64,000 bases of DNA, taken from Aplectana chamaeleonis (taxonomy: Eukaryota > Nematoda > Chromadorea > Rhabditida > Cosmocercidae). The notes beneath the pieces are model-generated. The model was not told the DNA's origin. It worked only from the letters and a program-made list of their open reading frames with translations, and made no database searches. Positions 59,401 through 64,000 of the stretch are shown one piece after another (position 1 is the first letter of the stretch; each line of letters starts with the position of its first letter). The stretch lies in assembly GCA_029168955.1 (NCBI GenBank), contig JAPDOI010000132.1, positions 1,054,001-1,118,000 of the forward strand, in the 5' to 3' direction. Made by a program: the position numbers and the translations under genes.

Positions 59401-62400
59401 TTCACTTCCGTGACGAGTAGCCTTCTCGTTTTCGTTGGCCACTCTACCGGATATCCTTTTACAGATGAACCTATGAACTACACAGGGATAAACATAAGCG
59501 ACGCTTCCTGGAACATGAGTGGGTAATTCCATGCACACAACATAGAGTTAAGATCCACTCTTGGTTGGGGAGTTTAAAGGTAGTGTTCACGATGAGAAAG
59601 TGTTTGAAATTCCTCTAGGAATGGGTAGTGGATTGACACTTCGTAACGTTAAGGTCGAAAGAACGCATAAAAACGAGCCAGGAAGAGCCCCAAAAGAGCC
59701 CGAAGTTGCCACTTTGAGCGCAACGCAAACCCCAAAAGCGCATTGCCCGCCCACCGACGTGAACGAATGAAAGCTGGTAATCGTGAGATGAGCGATGGTT
59801 TCCAATGATTGGCCCCGTTCTTCCCTTCATTCTCGACTTCTCTCTTTACTCAGGTCAGCTCGCATACATCGTTGGCGAGACGGAAGTTACAAGCCTCGGA
59901 GAACTCGTCAAACATGCTTCTCTAGCTCAATATTTGAGGGACCATAACTCCGTTCCCAGAAGGTTGTATACGATTTCAGAGACATCGTTGGAATCAGCAT
60001 GGAACCGCTTTCATGATAGGGTAAAAAACAGAAAAACAATTTCTATATGTGCCCACTGTATACCATTCGATTGAGAGCGCAATGCAGTTCTGCGAAATTC
60101 ACAGGTGGAGGTGTAGATATGAAATGAATTGAATGTTAAGCACCTTTTAGCCGTTGATTGTTCGAAACTTTATCGAACTATGCTTGCTCTGTACGTTAAA
60201 GGCAGTGTTCACGATAAAAAGTGCTTCTCTGCTTTGTTTGCCTATCATGAAAACGGTCCCATTCTGATTCCAATTACTGTGCTTATCTGGACCGAATTCC
60301 GGTCCACAATTGCGTCTCTACACGCTTTGCGGCCGCACGCGCTCCTGTCAGTTGAGTTTCCAGCGCCAAAGCCGACTCGATATGGCTTTTTTATACAGTT
60401 TTAACTAATTATGTTTACTTTCCAGTTTCTAAAACCCACCTAGAGTCAACAGATCAGCGGCTGCTGCACTGGGAACTCTTCCGACTCGAATGCGTGCGGC
60501 CGCAAAGCGTGTCGAGACGCAATCGCGGACCGGAATTTGGCCCAGAGAAGCACAGTGTGTTTCTAGAATCGTACAAGACCTTCTGGGAACGGAGTTAAAG
60601 TCTCTCAAAAATTGATCTAGAGAAGCATGTTGGACGACTTGTCCGAGACTTGCAACTTCCGTCTTTTGCAGCCAATGTATGCGAGCTAACCTGAGTAAAG
60701 AGAAAAGTTGAGAATGAAGGGAAGAACGGGGCTTTTGATTGGAAACCATCGCCCATCTCACGATCCCGAGTGTTCCATCGTTAACCTCGAGGGGCGGAAA
60801 GGGGCCGGACTTGCCCAAAGCGGCGGGGTTCGCCCACTTTTCAAAGCCGTTTTGCGGCTCCTGGGTAGCTTTTCGTCCCGTTTCTTCGACGCTGTTTTGC
60901 TTCTGAGAGTCACGAGAAGCGTTTGTAATGGAAAATTCGAGGATGAAGTTTATCGTGAACCTTTAAGTAGAAAATGGTTGAAAAAATGAGCATAAGTAGC
61001 CGGGAGGGTGCATACTGGATTGGACTACTGAAGCACTTCGAAGTGCCAAAGTTACCCTCACTGTATGTATAATTTTCAGCCCTCATGCAGCAGTTAGTTT
61101 TCGCAGAAGGTGTCAGAGAGGAGGCGGGTCAGGAGAATTTCGTCACACCGGGATGCAAATACAACGACAGATTTGTCGGCAGGAACATTGCCCCGTTTGG
61201 ATTGTGCGAACTTGAGGTAATCCTTGTTTATGAGAAATACCCCATGCTTCTTCCAAAATGATCAACGGCCTTCCTCACACTAATTGCCTCTATCAGCTTT
61301 TCTTCACAGCCATCCGCGGGGTTTTCAATACTTTTAAATCATTCCTTCGAAACTGAAAATCATGTCGGACAATTTATTTTGTTGTCCATTGCCACATATA
61401 CGTTAAAAGTTGGAAGTTTGAGTGCAACATAGAATATTGGGGAAGATGAGTGGAACATAGAATATTGGGGAAGATAAGTTACCTAAGAAATGAACGCAGT
61501 GAGTTCCGTAAAACCTTCAAGCAATGCGTGCTAAAGTCGCAGGTAACTAGTTCGAGAGCAAAGCCGCAAACAACTTTGCCTCGGTACATGTTCCAGTTCA
61601 CTGATAGTTTTACAGCCTGGGAGTGGAAATCTTACAATCTTGGTCATTGGTAATAGTTTTGCCTGCAATCAAGCGGAAATGGTCTACAAAGCATTCAAAC
61701 GATTTTCATCATCCTTTTATGTCTTTTGTCTGAACGGTGAGTGAGTTGTGGCTCATAGCTATGTGAGACCGTCTCTTGAGTTTTTAGTTAGAAATGAAGA
61801 ATTTAATATTTTAGCGTGTGAAGCGTTAGTGGTTACGCCGAGTCGTTGGTGCAAAATGCCAGTTAACCATAACAATATCTATAAGGAACTGAGGCCGAAC
61901 TTGGTCTTCATCTTGAGCAGGTTTCATGCACTTTTTTTGAAGCTCATATAAACTTTACATCCGGTTTTCATTTATCACATCGATAATGATGAAAGCAGAC
62001 TTCACGGAAAAGTTTCGTCAGCGTCAAAACAAAACGGCAGAGATTTTCGTGCTTGTTACTGCGTGTTCTGCCTGAACTGCTTTTTTATGTCAGAAATGTG
62101 TCCCAGTTTTTACAGTGGACCCAGCATTCAAATCCACAATAAACTCAACAGTGAAATTACAGTTGAATATGTTTGAATGTTTCAGTTGTTATGTCAATAC
62201 TATAAGGCTATAAAGAAATTTTCAGAGGGTTGATGAGTAAGCAAGAAGTCAAGCCAAACGAACCACTAGACATGGATATTGTCTTCCTGCAAATGATGTA
62301 TAATGTTGGGGAAATTGAGAGGATTGCGGATAAGGTTCGTATCGTACTGCTAGGTCCGTGGCTTGCGTTCTCAAAGAAAACATTTAAATCTCACCCGGGG

Positions 62401-63080
62401 CTCGCGCGGGCGGTTTAAATATCACAGGCGGCTGACGGTATGGTTAGGCATCTTTCATAGTCCTCACCGCAAGCGCGGCACGCGCGTGACGCGCGGTCGA
62501 CTATGAAACTTTTCATCGCGCGGCACGCGCGGGACGAGCGGAAAGCCACTATGAAATCTCCAGCGGCGCCGCTATGGCGGTGCTGATGGACTATGAAAGT
62601 TCTTACCGCGCGTGCCACGCGGTAGGAATCTTCGTAGTCCACCGCCTCTCCCGCGCGTCACGCGCGTGCCGCGCTAGCGGTGAGGACTATGAAAGATGCC
62701 TTAGCTGATCAGCTGCTGCGCTGTTCTCTCGACCTGAATCGATTAGCGGGCCACGCACGCGACCAGTGCGCCAATATGTAGTTTGTAGTTTGTAGTTTTT
62801 AGTTTCACACCGAGCTAAGCTTTTTTTAGCAGAGAAAGTATCTCTTTTTCGTTTAGGTGTATATCCTCCAAGCAATACCTGCATGTCAAAATAGCTGTGC
62901 TTCAAATGCTCTTGATTTCATGATTATAAAAAGGAAACCGCTACGAGATATCGGGGTAACCATTTTGAATTAGGGCAACAATTATTTTCACTTAGCAATA
63001 CATAATCTTTTATTGCAGTCGTACTTGACATTCAATGACGAAAAATATGCTCGGAGGCGACTTGAAGAAGTACGAAAAAG
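50494..63080 (+). CDS. OAC-type membrane O-acyltransferase with C-terminal SGNH domain, 3' partial
   Basis: It should transfer acyl groups onto an extracytoplasmic acceptor; the substrate is unknown. Exons: 50494-50687, 50762-50854, 50922-51093, then a gap, 56860-56981, 57518-57563, 58124-58287, 58861-58978, 59294-59518, 61080-61216, 61616-61736, 61815-61920, 62226-62334 and 63019-63080. Junctions are GT-AG and in phase except across the gap (phase 0 into 2). Acyltransferase-3 features are QGMRGWAIILVLLFHH with its His, FLVLSGFL, YYRRVKRILPLY, RLWQFGFG and IGDISYVLYLLHWPV, plus many membrane segments. The linker is DASWNMTLM. The SGNH part has CKYNDRF, the GNSFACNQ block with its Ser, and LRPNLVFILSR. 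The expected late His motif lies beyond the window. The start could also be the ATG at 50576. The exon usually carrying a WSL/E-type segment is missing. Confidence 0.85.
51640..52056. repeat. two diverged copies of the 1040-1165 repeat
   Basis: 'gatgagcggaatcccgattt' with 'gatggttttggg' (51640), and 'ccgacggtttttggcgttcc' with 'gatttccgaaa' (51970), both match 1055-1165. Confidence 0.55.
52325..52801. mobile_element. left-truncated copy of the 35744-36204 element
   Basis: The right end 'cgagcgtgtatgctgtct' then TTAA matches 36185-36208. The interior shares 'cagattacaa..cctacgcatt' and 'aatacagggggcgg.gaaatacagggcggg'. The left terminal repeat is not recognisable. A short tandem repeat sits inside. 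Confidence 0.65.
52455..52562. repeat. (T)TACCTATGTG short tandem repeat
   Basis: About ten units of 10-11 bp reading 'ttacctatgtg' with slippage variants (gattacctat, 'gtttacctat'). Confidence 0.85.
52900..54600. repeat. two direct repeat copies flanking an inverted repeat
   Basis: Blocks at about 52917-53145 and 54348-54600 share 'aagggcagttttgctat', 'ggtgactc.aaacga' and 'aatacgatacgcattt'. Between them lies the inverted repeat at 53245-53745. The arrangement resembles one element opened by another. Confidence 0.55.
53245..53745. mobile_element. ~0.5-kb inverted-repeat element
   Basis: 'ggggcgcgttaagcgagggc' pairs with 'gcccttggttaacgcgcccc', and 'aagtagttgatgtttcattt' with 'aaatggagcaaaaactactt'. 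The outer arms pair through 'agcagtttggctgg' and 'ccagccgaactgct'. The 144-codon antisense frame here is repeat sequence. Confidence 0.7.
55978..56130. repeat. low-copy repeat with internal duplications
   Basis: 'tagcccagccgtaacc' occurs at about 56030 and 56090, next to 'accgcggtttaaccgcag'. No copy outside this segment was seen. Confidence 0.45.
57029..57281. mobile_element. GC-rich MITE, copy 2, in an acyltransferase intron
   Basis: 'ggtgtgtccaaatgagactg' is inverted as 'cagtctcattcggacacac'. The interior shares 'actcggagcgg..ccggcagcggc', a G run and 'cacggctgcctgccacgcac' with 43803-44089. It begins 47 bases after the preceding exon. Confidence 0.85.
58675..58810. mobile_element. 136-bp MITE, copy 2, 50 bp before a coding exon
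   Basis: 'tcaataagaaggggttggtc' and 'cctaccgcttctcattga' are worn inverted ends. The interior matches 43663-43798 ('ctcaatgcagcacaac', 'aatccatgcatattgat'). The next exon starts at 58861. Confidence 0.8.
59578..60057 (+). mobile_element. AGGCA/TTAA element, full copy in an acyltransferase intron
   Basis: TTAA (59574-59577) precedes aggtagtgttcacgatgaga. The right end is worn and approximate. The interior aligns end to end with 47855-48339 ('aacgagccaggaagagcc', 'gagatgagcgatggtttcc'). Confidence 0.75.
60200..60962 (-). mobile_element. AGGCA/TTAA element interrupted by another MITE
   Basis: TTAA (60196-60199) precedes aggcagtgttcacgataaaa. The right end is 'tttatcgtgaacct' then TTAA (60963-60966). 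The family sequence breaks between 'ctgattccaat' and 'gtttctagaatcg', where 60276-60556 is inserted. Confidence 0.8.
60276..60556. mobile_element. 281-bp inverted-repeat MITE nested in the AGGCA/TTAA element
   Basis: 'actgtgcttatctggaccga' pairs with the region ending 'cccagagaagcacagt'. 'acacgctttgcggccgcacg' pairs with 'cgtgcggccgcaaagcgtgt'. The host sequence is continuous on either side. Confidence 0.8.
62353..62444. mobile_element. half copy of the 49483-49669 MITE
   Basis: It starts 'taggtccgtggcttgcgttc' and continues 'aacatttaaatctcaccc' and 'aggcggctga', then stops near the hairpin apex, where the next element begins. The other half is absent. Confidence 0.7.
62445..62703. mobile_element. 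GC-rich inverted-repeat MITE with four GCGCGTGACGCGC-like blocks
   Basis: 'ttaggcatctttcatagtcc' pairs with 'ggactatgaaagatgcctta', and 'gcgcggcacgcgcgtgacgc' with its inverse. 'actatgaaa' also recurs inside, giving subrepeats. It lies in the intron before the exon at 63019. Confidence 0.8.
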
Positions 63081-63419
63081 GTAGTTTCTAATTTTCACTT
63101 GTTTCTACAAAGGTGTAAGCTCCAAAGACGCTGCGTTCCCTTCACCGTCAAGTAGTACCGGATGTGTTATCAATTGTGTAGAGTTGTGGCGACTATGGAC
63201 GCGGCGGCGAAGCAAGATAACATAGTGGGGTTGCAGATGCAGTAGACTTCGAAGAAGCGAATGCCTCGTCTTTTGCAGCTCGAAACAGTGGCAGGGTCCA
63301 GCAGCCCGTTGGCAAGGGCTGCGAAATTTTCACGATCCTCCCCCTCTGTGATCGCTTCGCTTTCCAAAGTATCGGAAGTTGTAAGGACCCCCCTCACCCG
63401 CAGACAGAATCGGGCATTA

Positions 63420-63712
63420 CGTCTGGCCGTTTTTTACAAGAAGTTGCTTCGTTCTTTCCTCAGGGCCCTAACTAATCCTGCTTTGCATAAAATGTTCTTC
63501 TATTTTCGATTGACCCAATTTTCCATCGGTGACAACCACCATGAACCTGTCCATCCAACCGAACAACTAGTACATTTTATAGGATAATGTCACTGAAATA
63601 AGACGTTTTAATGCGTTTCTCGCCGTTTCGTCGTAATTTTTGTAACACTTGTAGGCCAACTCATTGTTTTATGTAAAAAAATCGAGGTCGAAAATCATCG
63701 TGAACACTGGCT
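63420..63712. repeat. right part of the 2634-3110 element type
   Basis: 'ctttgcataaaatgttcttc', 'ccatcggtgacaacca' and 'gaacaactagtacatttta' match 2885-2990. The right end 'atcatcgtgaacactggct' then TTAA matches the TTAA group. The left end was not found. Confidence 0.65.
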
Positions 63713-64000
63713 TTAAATGAAGTAATTTTTCAGTAATAATCTATTAGAGGAATCCCAAGAATACTAATTCGTCTCCATTTGGGCGAAGAATAATTAAGAA
63801 CGACTGCAGGTGACAATAATTGAAAGCGTTCGAGCCTCGCGCTCTTTCCACAATGGTGTCCAGGCCTGGCGCTCTTTATGGCGCCTTACAAATTTTAAGG
63901 TACTATTATTTCGGAGTTTTGAGAAACCGGGAGAAAAGGTTGTGTGCAAATTTTTACACAGTCGAACTACCTCAAACTCAGGGCCGTTGGTGTTTCGAAA
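63713..64000. other. intron sequence at window edge
   Basis: The acyltransferase exon ending at 63080 leaves a split codon (phase 2). No exon opening in the matching phase with an SGNH C-terminus was seen to the edge, so the gene continues beyond the window. Confidence 0.5.

Overview
This is nuclear DNA of a nematode, most likely a clade V (strongylid or hookworm-like) species. Three things support this: short GT-AG introns with TTTTCAG-type acceptors, a membrane O-acyltransferase fused to an SGNH domain (a family expanded in nematodes), and intergenic and intronic DNA packed with short inverted-repeat elements. The species cannot be fixed from the sequence alone. No bacterial-type genes, CRISPR arrays, rRNA genes or convincing tRNA genes were seen.

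Only three genes can be supported, all on the + strand. (1) At 22923-27254 a 12-exon gene encodes a membrane-anchored gamma-glutamyltranspeptidase-like protein. Its reading frame is intact across all 11 introns, but almost every catalytic and substrate-binding residue of the family is replaced. (2) At about 42465-45656 three exons encode the C-terminal part of a charged, helical protein that I do not recognise. (3) From 50494 to the right edge, 13 exons encode an acyltransferase-3 (nematode OAC-type) membrane protein with a C-terminal SGNH domain. One expected internal exon was not found, and the 3' end lies beyond the window.

The rest is repeats. Positions 1-22900 hold no supportable gene. 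They carry a foldback element (5604-6513), a 3.1-kb palindrome with 5-bp target duplications nested in an older terminal-inverted-repeat (TIR) element (8472-12053), ATTCGAAT-rich arrays (17.0 and 18.4 kb) and many TIR elements. Positions 27.3-42.3 kb hold a 2.1-kb compound inverted repeat, a short tandem repeat interrupted by a hairpin element, a TTAA-flanked piggyBac-like non-autonomous element (33729-35068) and three copies of a poly-G-tipped element. The introns of genes 2 and 3 are also heavily invaded.

A unifying pattern is that several otherwise different element families begin with AGGCA and are flanked by TTAA. Examples lie at 13830, 35092, 35744 and 60200 (TTAA intact on both sides), and at 1657, 2634, 3276, 6885, 15091, 40319, 46409, 47855 and 59578. 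This suggests that one TTAA-specific transposition machinery mobilised all of them.
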